Shown: positions 38,948 to 51,100 of the stretch, piece after piece
Numbering within the stretch: position 1 is the first letter of the stretch
Layout: every line of letters starts with the position of its first letter
NCBI GenBank assembly: GCA_015143295.1
Contig: CM026551.1
Coordinates: 15,115,827-15,179,826, forward strand
Direction of reading: 5' to 3'
DNA length: 64,000 nt
From: Tetracentron sinense
Taxonomy: Eukaryota; Streptophyta; Magnoliopsida; Trochodendrales; Trochodendraceae
The notes under the pieces: generated by a model
What the model was told of the DNA's origin: nothing
Database searches by the model: none
What the model saw: the letters and a program-made list of their open reading frames with translations, nothing else
Position numbers and translations under genes: made by a program

Positions 38948-39541
38948 TTAACAATTGTATGATTCGGAACAAGTGATTTTGCTTATCTAATTGAGAACTG
39001 GTCTGTCTTAAAAGTCTTGTTCATTTAATTGAAAAAACAGAACACAGAATGCTACAAGTTTGCGCTTAAGCACTAGTATATATGTAAATATATTACAAGA
39101 AGATACATGTACTATAACACTTTTCCTTTATCTTCTCCCCTCAAATTGATGAGGGTAAAAGAGCTAGCATCAGTTTATGTGAACATGGAAGTAATGCATG
39201 ACATGCTTGAATCCTTGATTTAGTGAATTAAAGTCCATAAACTGATACTGTTAGGAAAAATATGACATGGAATCGTAAAAATTGTATAAAGATACCTCTA
39301 CAAGATGTTCGAAAATTCATCATGCTTGTCAAGAATTGGATGGGATGTACTGGAATGCACTATTATTGTCAAGTACTGGTTTAGATTTGTTTTCTCCCCC
39401 ATAATTTGTCTTTCATTTCACTTATTCGGGTCAACAACAAGAATCTTATTCCACAAATTATTTGGGATAATTGACATGAGGATTAGAGATAAAATATGAG
39501 AAAAGGAAATAAAAGAAAAAGAAGGTTGGAATGCAAACAAG
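38948..39541. other. intergenic stretch
   Basis: AT-rich, no gene or repeat structure recognised. Confidence 0.4.
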
Positions 39542-40530
39542 TAGGAGTGGCAATGGGTCGGTTATGGGTTTGGATTTAGTGATTTTTGAATAGGCCCGAC
39601 TTGAAGCCCAACTCATTTACATAGGCTTTTGAAGCCCGAAATCAGCCCAATTGCCATACCCTTTAGAAACATGTTTTGAGTCAAAATGGTTAATTTTTGT
39701 ACCATCGTTCAAACAGTTTTTTTTTAATGAAAAAACTAAGTCCACCCATGGGGATACACCCTAATCAAGGCTTGAAGAGGTAGGGCAGGATTAAGGTCTT
39801 GCCTGTATAAGTAAGGATAGGAATAAGGCTGACCCCTACCTTGCCTCGCCCCAACGCTACCTTTTGTCAGTCCTACCTTAACTCCAACCTCTTAAAATCG
39901 TAATCTCTCTACCAAAAAAAGAGTAGACCCCATTGAAGAATCATAATCTCTAGAAACCCTAATACTAAACTCTAAACTTTTGATTGACCGATTCCCTAAC
40001 CCTAACACTGTTATTATCTCGAACACTTTGATTACAACCTTAATTTATTGTCAAGATAGGTTTTATTTTATCTATTTTATTATTATACATGTCTTACTCT
40101 TATTTTATTTCCAATAATTTAAATTGAATTATGTGTTCGGTGTAAAAAAAATTTCTGTTATCTTGAATAAGATTTTTTTTTTGGCCTCGGATTGTCTCTG
40201 GTGAAGCCAGAAAGGGCTGTCGGGGTTCCATACATTGTGCGGCAGTTGGCAGATAAATGAGGAGAAGTCATTCCATTTTCTCCCCATTATTTTGACTTCT
40301 CCCCATTTGATATCTCTCCCCCTATCCTCACAACTTATCGCCAACCCGGAGATAAGTCCTTTCTGTCCTCGCCAGAGACAATCCAAGGCCTTTTTTTTTT
40401 TGCATTGCTTTTCTGCCCTATGCTGCCTCGGCCTTGAAGATAGGGTTAGGGTCTAGTGCCCTTAAGGGCTACGACAGGTTAGGGCTGCTCCAGAACGGCA
40501 GAACCTACCCTTTGACAACCTTACAAAACC
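39542..40530. repeat. degenerate foldback element with a nested Mutator-type MITE
   Basis: The stretch begins TAGGAGTGGCAATGGGTCGG and ends near ACCCTTTGACAACCTTAC, similar to the ends of the hAT-like element at 23482-24243. Internal AGGGC/GCCT phrases are decayed. The Mutator-type MITE at 40183-40390 lies inside. Exact limits are uncertain. Confidence 0.4.
40183..40390. mobile_element. Mutator-type MITE, copy 2 (208 bp)
   Basis: It has the same terminal repeats as copy 1 (GGCCTCGGATTGTCTCTGG ... CCAGAGACAATCCAAGGCC) in the opposite orientation, with an internal deletion. It sits between two runs of at least nine T, consistent with a 9-bp duplication in a T tract. Confidence 0.8.
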
Positions 40531-41082
40531 AGAGCTCGTTTGAGAGTTATTATTATTTTTAGAGTGATGCTATGAGTACCCTAGATATTTTTCTTTGTAT
40601 ACACAAAAAATAAAACAAATACTATCAAAATTTAATTATACATCACAAATAAATAAATAAATAAATAATACAATTATACCCATCTTCAAACCCCATTTTT
40701 ATCTTCCTGTTGTCTCCCCCCAACAGTCCTACATCCGAATCTATGGCCGAAGAGAAAATTTGGCGTAGAGCCAGGCTGCTACCTCTATGAAGATCGTGAG
40801 TTCCTCAAGACTCATTTGACCACCAGAAGCTCTTTTGGCTTCCGGCGATGGTTTTTGATTATGGGGTTGCTCGAGTTTTTCTTCGGGTATTATTAATTAA
40901 TTCATAAAATAAATAAATAAGGGGTTGGAAGATGGGGGGTATTATTGTCATTTTATTAATTTGTTAAGAATTTAAAGAATATCTATTTTATTTTTGGTGT
41001 AAGAGAAGAAGATATTGGTGTGCTCGTAGCAGCACCCTATTTTTCTTTTTAATTTTCCATTCTACTACGTTCCTCAAAACAG

Positions 41083-41118
41083 GGTTTTGGCAGTTCCTGC
41101 TTCACCTGCGCAAAAGAG
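41083..41118 (+). other. candidate leader exon of the 142-residue gene
   Basis: A 36-nt stretch lies between an acceptor (AACAG|GGTT) and a donor (AGAG|GTATGT). It would be non-coding 5' leader. Support is splice signals only. Confidence 0.25.
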
Positions 41119-41901
41119 GTATGTCGGACTCCTTCAAATTCGACTCTAATAATACTTACAACTGCCGAGCTGTTTTTGATTTTTTAAAATTAAATTTTCC
41201 CTCTGTAATTGCTCGTTCAACTTCGATCAGGTTGTGTGCTTCTCTCTTCTTTTCAGGACTCTATATTTTAATTCTTTGTTCAATTCGATGATCCTTAACC
41301 AAAAAAAATATATTTATATTAACATTCTGTTTTAAGCATACCATTCATGGGAGATAGAATCGACAGTTTGAACTTCAGGCAGAGAAGCAAGAAAAGAATT
41401 AGATTTTGTTCTCACAAAAATCTAATTGATTTCTTTTTGGAATAAAAAAAAAACCTTTTCGTTTTTTTAAAAAAAGTTTTACGTGTAATTTTAACTCCCC
41501 ATGTAATTTTCTTATGGATCCCTTTTTTTTATTTAATTTTATCACCCTATTTTACTTCTTGTATCCAATTTTTTATTGTTCAATTATCCCTTTTTATATT
41601 AGTTTTTGCAAAATTCGTTCTACTTTTAAAGATTAGGACTTGAATAAGTCACCTACTCGTCTAATGTCAGTTTTTTTTATGCTTAGCTAATCTTCAATTT
41701 TTCCAACTGTCATCTTTATTTAGAGCTAATACAATTTTAATCAACAATACATAATTTATGGACTAATCACACCCTATTCAAATTTATCCACGAGTTCTCC
41801 AAATTCGTATTTTTTTAATCTATACTTTGAATTCTGAGCCTGTGTTACATAATTTTGTCAGAAATTTCCAAAACTCGGGGCCTGGTCAATATATTTCTTG
41901 G

Positions 41902-43374
41902 ATGGATGAAGATGAAGATTTTGGGAATAATCGCCTTGAAGATGTCAGTTGGCTTTGTTCTTTATCCGAGTCTGAGCTCGTAAGTGAAAAAGTCTCCTCC
42001 CCTTTATGTAGAAAGATGCGTTGAACTTTTGTGTTTATATTTGTTCCTAGCTTTAATGTTACTGTTAAAGAAGAAAAAATAATGAACACATCTATCAATG
42101 GAAGATACTTGAATTTGCAAATTGCACTTAAAAGAATTTGTACGACGTGTTGTTCGACTCCATTTCAGGGTGCTCATCATTATGTTCTCAGAAAGTTTCA
42201 GTAAAGGAAAATTGAAAAAAGTATAATTGAATTTGTATGCTTCAAATACACATATGCCATGGAAGATGAACTGAATTTACAAATTGAACTTAAATGAACT
42301 TGTAGAATGTGTTCTTGAACTCCATTTCTGGTGCCCACAACAATCATGTTCTCCGACATATTATTTTGTTTTGAGTGTTTATCAGGAAAAAAACTTACAA
42401 CTACTAAAGTAGGAGAACCTAAACTGCATTTGGACAGCTTGAGATTTATTCATTATATTACAAACATAAAATCTCGTAAAATATATGATGCTAGATCTTT
42501 GTGAAAATTTGTTCTTATGCTGCCTTTTTAATCTCTTAGGAAACATTAATTTATTGTATCATTTGAGACATTTGTGATAGAGGTGTAATCAATGTTTTAA
42601 AACTGACCGAGTTGACCCGACTGGATTTTGAGATAACTCGACTAATATACTCGGATTCTCCTAGTTATTGCAAGTTACTTGATCGAGTAAGCCAAGTTGA
42701 CTTGACCCGGTTGACTTGACCGAGTCACGTTATATTATTTTTTTAAACTCAATTGGTACAAAAGGGGGAGAGAGTTAGGGCAAGTAAGCTCGCCTCTCTT
42801 CGTCTGGCTTATCGCTCTCGTCTCTCATCTCTCCGGCAATAGCTCGTCTTCGGCGACCGGCGTGTGATTCTCTCTCATCCTTCTCGCATCGCTATGTTTT
42901 TCATCTCTCTCGCTCGTCCATCTCTCTTGTCTGTCTCTCTCTCTTTTGTCCATCTCTCTATCTCTCTCTTGTCCATCTCTTTGTACTCTCTTGGCTGATT
43001 GCCTGAAAAATGACAAGCTTGATGAATGCCCCCATTTTATCTTATTTTATTTTTTTGATTGGTAAATGCCCCTTTACTAGTAGGGCTCCCCAACAATTGA
43101 TTCAAGGCTTCCTTGCTGGGGGATGCCCTCCACAACTCCACTATATGGCTTGGAAGCTCTCCTTTGGCCAGAGAAATTTTCTCTGGCCTTGAATTACCGA
43201 GTATAAGTTGTTTGAACCAATGTTTAAAATGTGAAGGAGTGAGGCAAGGCGTTAGACCTCAAGATGCATGAGGCGTAAGCCTCACAAGAAAGCTTCATGC
43301 TCTCGCATTTTAACAAATAAACAAAATATAAGAAAATTTCTAAAAAGATTCAAAAAGTTAATGAAATGTTATAG

Positions 43375-43417
<43 letters not shown>

Positions 43418-44624
43418 ACACATATATATGTGTGTATTCGTGTGGGCACACGCATACACATAGGAAATACTATATAAATTAATTGAAACATATAACAAAA
43501 AAAAAAAAAAAAAACGACATTTAAGTTTCAGTTATGGCTAGATACCTAATTTTAGTTAATGTATGAGATGTACATCATAGACATAAAGCAAGCTTAAAGG
43601 CATGAGGCGTGTGCCTCATGTGAGTCTCATGGTGTTTAAGCCTCATGGTTGAGCCTCAAGACGTTTTCCTTAAGCCTCACCCTGAGGCGAGCCTCGAGGC
43701 GTAAGCCTCACACGTTTTTTAAAACACTGGACTTTGAACAAAGATTTTTTTTTGTGCTAGCCCAATATATAGGAATACAAATATATATGTATATTTTATC
43801 ACCAAATTTTCTTTTATACCATATATATATATATATATATAACAAATATATACTGAATTTACAAATATATACTGAGTTTTTGATTTGACTTGCTTCGGCA
43901 TTCAAGTTTTAAAACACTAGTGTAATATATGATAAGTGAAATGCTTTCACGAGCATAGAAGCATACTGAATTTACAAATTAAACTTAAATGAACTTGTAG
44001 AATGTGTTCTTGAACTCCATTTCTGGTGCCCACAACAATCTTGTTCTCCAACATATTATTTTGTTTTGGGTGTTTATTAGGAAAAAAAACTTACAACTAC
44101 TAAAGTAGGAGAACCTAAACCGCATTTGGACAGCTTGAGATTTATTCATTATATTACAAACATAAAATCTCGTAAAATATATGATGCTAGATCTTTGTGA
44201 AAATTTGTTCTTATGCTGCCTTTTTAATCTCTTAGGAAACTTTAATTTTCTGTCTCATTTGAGACATTTGTGATAGAGGTGTAATCAATGTTTTAAAACT
44301 GACTGAGTTGACCAGACTAGATTTTGAGATAACTCGACAGTATACTCGGATTCTCCTAGTTATTGTGAGTTACTCGATTGAGTAAGCCAAGTTGACTCGA
44401 CCCGATCGACTTGACCGAGTCACGTTATATTATTTTTTTAAACTCAATTGGTACAAAAGGGGGAGAGAGTTAGGGCAAGTAAGCTCGCCTCTCTTCGTCT
44501 GGCTCGTCGCTCTCATCTCTCGTCTCTTCGGCAATAGCTCGTCTTCGGCGACTGACGTGTGATTCTCTCTCATCCTTCTCGTATCGCTATGTTTTTCATC
44601 TCTCTCACTCATCCATCTCTCTCG

Positions 44625-44655
<31 letters not shown>

Positions 44656-45085
44656 TGTCCATCTCTCTATCTCTCTCTTGTCCATCTCTTTGTACTCTCT
44701 TGGCTAATTGCCTGAAAAATGACAAGCTTGATGAATGCCCCCATTTTATCTTATTTTATTTTTTTGATCGGTAAATGCCCCTTTACTAGTAGGGCTCCCC
44801 AACAATTGATTCAAGGCTTCCTTGTTGGGGGATGCCCTCCACAGCTCCACTATATGGCTTGGAAGCTCTTCTTTGGCCAAAGAAATCTTCTCTGGCCTTG
44901 AATTACCGAGTATAAGTTGTTTGAACCAATGTTTAAAACGTGAAGGAGTGAGGCAAGGCGTTAGACCTCAAGATGCATGAGGCGTAAGCCTCAGAAGAAA
45001 GCTTCATGCTCTCGCATTTTAACAAATAAACAAAATATAAGAAAATTTCTAAAAAGATTCAAAAAGTTAATGAAAGATTATAGTG

Positions 45086-45137
<52 letters not shown>

Positions 45138-48100
45138 TACACTTATATATATGTGTGTGTATTCGTGTGGGCACACGCATACACATAGGAAATACTATAT
45201 AAATTAATTGAAACATATAACAAAAAAAAAAAAAAACCGACATTTAAGTTTCAGTTATGGCTAGATACCTAATTTTAGTTAATGTATGAGATGTATATCA
45301 TAAACATAAGGCGAGCTTCAAGGCATGAGGCGTGTGCCTCATAGTGTTTAAGCCTCATGGTTGAGCCTCAAGACGTTTTCCTTAAGCCTCACCCTGAGGT
45401 GAGCCTCGAGGCGTAAGCCTCACATGCTTTTTAAAACACTAGACTTTGAACAAATATTTTTTTTTGTGCTAGCCCAATATATAGGAATACAAATATATAT
45501 GTATATTTTATCACCAAATTTTCTTTTATACCATATATATATATATAACAAATATTGAAAAATATTATATTTGCTCAGGTTTTATGTGTCTCTACTTGGA
45601 CGAGTTTTGACCGAGTTTTTGATTTGACTGGCTTCGGCATTCAAGTTTTAAAACACTAGTGTAATATACACTTATGATAAGTGAAATGCTTTCACGAGCA
45701 TAGAAGCATACTGAGAGAACTTTCTTACAGCTTGATGCATATATACAAACCTTGGGCATCAATATACATTATTGAAGTTGAGAAAAACCAACAACTTCCT
45801 ATACATTAGCATGCATGGACAAATGCTTACATATAAAATACATACTCACACATATATGCAAGCCCATGCCCACTGTTAGTATACACATGCACATATGTCC
45901 GATCATGAAGGTTTGTCATGAATTGATTTTCACAAGTACTTCCAGAATCTGAAATTTAGTTTAGTGGAGATATATTATGAGCTATAGTTCCAATACACAA
46001 TTCTTTCCATGAATTGATTATTATTTCCTATACAGATTCTTGACTAGTGATTCTATTTTACACCTCCTATAGGCAAAAAAATATTTAGCATTTTTATCTT
46101 CTTTTAATAAATTTCTTTTACTTATAAGGGAAAAGAAACAACTATTGTAACCACAGTCTGGTGATTAGTTTCTTTTTTCACAGTGGGCCCAGTTCTGCAA
46201 TGCCCTATGGTATAAGAAAAATTTTCTGTTTAAGTATTCACTTTATGTTTCATGATGCCTCCAAGTTTGACTTAGTGTAAATTAAATCATTTTGGCAGGA
46301 TATGCTGATTAACTTGAAAAAGCTGGTCATTCAGCGTGCAAAAGTAATTGGTTATGAGGTTCTAGCCAATAAATTCGATTTGAAGATGCTTCGAGCTCTT
46401 GGTATGTTCTATTTCTAATATCATTAACTCTTCATGTATCTAAAGCATTTTTTTTTAATGATAATTCAATTCATTAATCTTATTTAGGCAAATTTTCCTC
46501 TGTTGTATTCCTGGTAGTAATACTTATATATTTTCAACTTACCATTTATCAGATATATTGTATATGGAACCTAAAGTATTTTGCGTATGATTCTTTGTTT
46601 ATTAATGTTATTTATTATTCTTTTCCCAAAGAATTTTGGTTGTATATCTTTAAGATTCTGCCTTGAAAATGGCAGAATCAGTGTAAAGCATCAGATGATA
46701 AAGAGTGTCATCTTGAGTCATCTCAGGTTTGCTTGAATCTGAGAATAGTTGGTGCCATTTGTTATGATCCCCAGGTCACACTTTATACCAGCCAATCACG
46801 CTCTCCCTCAACAGGGTGACACTTACTATCAGGAAATTAACTGAACCTAGCCTGAGTCACATGATTCATGATTCATCGCAACTCCTCTGAGTTTTATCAT
46901 CTCCTCAAATGGTACCATGCTCGTCTTGGTGTTGGATATGATCTAGTTGGATCCTAAAAGGGTGATGTAGTTCCACGGTGATATCTGACATTTGTAAATT
47001 TTAAGGTTCTTTTTCCCCTACAACTGTTGAAGGAAAGGGATTTACAAGACTGCAACCATAGGAAAATTTGCTTCAAACGACTTCCCGAGAGTGAAAGAAA
47101 TAGGTCGAGTCCAAGCAATGTATTGTGTATATTCATTCAACCAGCAATCACCTAGAAAGAAGATTTTAAATTTCGATATGGAAGGATATATCTCAACTTG
47201 AAAAATGGGATATCATAAGATATTCTCGAAATGATGGATTTTTTGCTGTTCGAGGGGAAATTTAAAACAATTGTGGAATATTTTCAATGAAACTTAAAGA
47301 AATGCTAAAATAGACATTAATGCATACTAAAGATTAAGAAAAATGCAAAAAACAATAAGGCACACTAGAAATCCAATTGGAAGGTGGTAAATATATTCGC
47401 CGAATGTAATATATACTTTATGATATTACCGATAACATTCATACATTCTATTGTGCTTCCAATAATCATAAAATATAAATATAAATTCATTTTTTAGGTA
47501 ATAACTACATAGGGACTCCACTCTACTCTAAGGGCTACTATTTAGTCCATGTGGAGTTGTGTGTGTGCGTGTGGGGGGGAATTCATCGCCAGGAGGGAAT
47601 TAATACTTGTTCTTCACATGACTATAATACTGTGCCCAACTCATGAGATGATATCCTTGCTCTACACTTACAAACGTAACAGTAGTACTTGTGCTTTGCA
47701 AGTTGCACTAGAACTCATATTTGTGGATACTGGATACTATGGGCGATGACTTGTCGTCACTGTCTCCGTCATGTTAGGTTGTACACCTCCGTAACCAAAT
47801 CCATACATGGTATACCCAGAAGCATATTTAAACATTACATACAAAATTTTAAACTATGGTGGCCAAGTAATAAGCCTGAAAAACTAAGTATATTATTATG
47901 TTCATTAATTTTAAATTTTTTATTCCAAATAATTATGAAAATATTTATTGTTTTTTGAAGGATAACTTTGTCCGCCAGTCGATCAATCGCCAAAAAATAC
48001 ACAATAGAGTTGTTAAAGCGTTGCCTTAAGCGCCTCATGCGGTTGCCTAGGCGACCAGGCGCTTTGTTAGTCTCAGGCGGTTGGCCGCCTTGGTAGTCAT

Positions 48101-51100
48101 TATTAAAAATCTAAAATGTAATATCATTATTGTTTAAGGATAAATTTTTTATTTTATTTTTTGAATTTCGTAGTTTGGTAAACAAAAAAACATGGTATTT
48201 TATATACTTCCCATGTAGTTTACCATATAATATGTTAAGAGTTTCTGTATTCAACAACAAAAAATAGAAGAAAAAAAAAGACGAACGGTGTTAAGTATGT
48301 TTTCCTCATGTTAACCTGTCCTCTCTCTCGCTCAATAGGTGGACCAATTGGTCTCTCTCCCTCTATTTGTGGGTGGACCATATGGTCCCCCTCTATTTTT
48401 CGCATGGTTTTAAAGGAGCAACTAGGCATATAGCTGAGCTCAAGTAGTCCAATAGCAAAAAAAAGGCCTTTAAATGCCCCAAATTCCCTCTAGCCCCCTA
48501 AAACTCTCATAAAAACATATTTAAAGTGGTCTCTTATAATATAAATAAGGCATGCCCCATAATTATATATATTTTTATTTATTGTATGTTTTTATTATTT
48601 TCCTTGAATATATTCGAGAATACTGAAGAAATAAGAAATGAGAAGAAGTATGACCTCTCCCTCTCTCCTCCTTCTCTCTCTCTCCCTCGTTCGCCGTCAC
48701 ATTGACTGTCGAACTATTTTTCTATTATTTTATCCCTCACAATCTCTCTCCCCCCTTTTGACAGTCATTGTAGATTTTTTTTTGTTCATTTTTTTATTCC
48801 CAACACTTAAAATCCTCATTTATTATTCCTAAAACTATCTCCAAGGATGCTTCAATCAAAGTGCATATTGACAATGAAGATTTTGCAATTTATATGAATT
48901 GTACGACCACTTGTTCAAAGAAATGCATCATACATAGATCTCATATTAGGGTGAATTTCTGCAACAAAAAGTTCATCAGGCGATGCCTTGAGCGCGTCAG
49001 GCTACTGCGTCAAGCGTCCATGGGATCGTCACCTAGTCGTTTTGACAACCATGATACAAAATATACTTAAATTGAATTTAATTAGCTTACTATTAAGCCT
49101 AAAATCTCAAAATGTTAGAAAAATATGTCTGTATCTTATTTTTTTTGAACAATTTTGCGCCACGCGGTTTACTCGAAGATTCTCACCGGATTTTGGGTGA
49201 TTTGTGGTTTAACAACCCAACTCCAAGTGAATTCAGCGAAAGTTTGATGAAAGGAAGAAGAACAAATCTCAATATATCTCAAAGTTTGACATTTCCATAT
49301 GTTGACCGACATATTATGACTTTTATACTAAAAAAAATTCAATTTTAGCTTTGACATTTTGAGATATCGGTGATGAATTGAACAATAGTGCAATAAATTG
49401 CAATATTTGCACGATATCTAGTCAACATATTGTAAAATGATAGATTGTATGGATAGATATATGATATATATATCCCTACACTGAGGCATAAGAATATATA
49501 TGGGGATATATTGCATATGCTGCAAATACTTATAACCTTGCCTAGAAACTCTTATGTAAATTTGTAAGTTTGTGTATCATTATAAAAACATATCCGTCCT
49601 CAAGGATTGTGGTAGGAGTGTGTCCCTCACAGGGTGAGGATCCTGGGATTTGTTCTCAGAGTAGGAAATATCTCAAATAGATTTGGAGACTACCCCAATG
49701 TATGGTGGAGGTGGTCCACAACCCTTTGTGGCGACCCTCTAACCATTTCATTCTCGGTGTTAGATAAGAGCACAGTAGCAAAGTTTGCATTTTCCCCAAA
49801 AGTCGCAAATAATTTGAAGTTTTTTTATTAAACAATTAATTCGTACATTATTATTAGTTTTTGGAAAAATACGACCTTTTAAATTATTCTAATTTTTTAA
49901 AGGTTGCAAATAAGTATCTAATATGAAATTTTTTGTTTATAAAATTTATAATTAGTACAATTTTCTAAATGTTGCATTCTTTTTCTCTTTTAGAAATTAC
50001 TCCAGCTAAATTATTCTCAAACTCCTACTCTGTGACTATGGTTAAGAGGGGAGGTGATGAATAGAAAATGTTGTTTGCATTTCTATTGCAACCTGTTGTC
50101 AGAAGTTTTTTTTTCTCTCTAGGCTTCCCTTTCAACTAATTTCAAATTTTCCTTTTGTCTTCTTTTGCATTGAAGATTGGAAAGACACCTATTTCATTTT
50201 CTTCCTTCATTTGCTGGAGAGCTGTTTCTCAATTTATTTGTCTCTAAAAAAATTCATTGTTGCAAAACATTAAGGATAAGTCTTCAAGTTGGTTATGATA
50301 GTTTTACTAGTCGTTGGTCTTAATGACAATTGATGCTGGTGCTAGTGCCAAATCTTTTTACTTATGTTGGGAGTTTAATATGATGGTTTCCATTTCTTCA
50401 ACCAATAATTCTTGTTCAAGGGCTTTGGAACGGAGTGTCAATGGTAGGGAGAAACTATAAGTAAGATCATCGTCGCCGTCGATGCCCTTTCTAATATTTG
50501 GTATTGGTATTGGTATTGGTATTGGTATTGGTATTGGTAATGCTAATGCTGTTTTTACCATTCCGTTTTATTGTAGCCAGGACTTCAGTTAAGCGTGCGC
50601 TAGCAAATCTTTCTACACTATCTCCATCCACATCATTTGCCTCCCCCCTGCATTTTAAAGCCTTTAAAATGTACCACCCTTCACTAGTGTAATCATTGGT
50701 CTTCACTGAACGTGTTTGAAGTTTGAACCATATCAGTCAACTCTCTCTTATTTTGTCACTTGTTGGAGCTACTCTCAATTTCTCTTAAATGTGCTCATTT
50801 TGAATTCTATTTCTGAAATAGAGTTGAGAGTATGTGCTATTAACTCTTGTTCCATTCTATTCCAGAATTCTAATTACAATGAAGTAAATAAAAAAATAAA
50901 ACTTTTCCAATGGTTATAATTTGTCCATATATATGATAGATCATCTATAGATTTTTAGTATTTATTGGAATTTTTTATTTAATTTTTATATGTTTCCCCA
51001 AAAATCTAAAAATCCACCAAACTCTTACCATTCATTTTAGATACTAGTGTTTGATAGAATCCATCTATCAACACATTGATGCTATTTCAGGCTTCAACTA

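Larger units (their letters stand above)
42275..45714 (+). repeat. recent 1.7-kb tandem duplication
   Basis: Copy 1 is about 42275-43969 and copy 2 about 43970-45714. They are nearly identical apart from microsatellite length, point changes and an extra segment of about 45 bp in copy 2 (near 45555-45600). Both copies carry the same two nested hAT-like elements. It lies wholly inside an intron of the 142-residue gene. Confidence 0.88.

Noticed and set aside
42770-43190. Possible captured gene fragment in the tandem duplication (a short frame containing ECPHFILFYFF)
   Set aside because: Low-complexity, pyrimidine-rich DNA with no domain and no splice structure; stops in all frames nearby.
50358-50706. 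Open frames rich in Val-Leu, Pro-Ile and Asn-Thr repeats
   Set aside because: They read through the (TTGGTA)n microsatellite.
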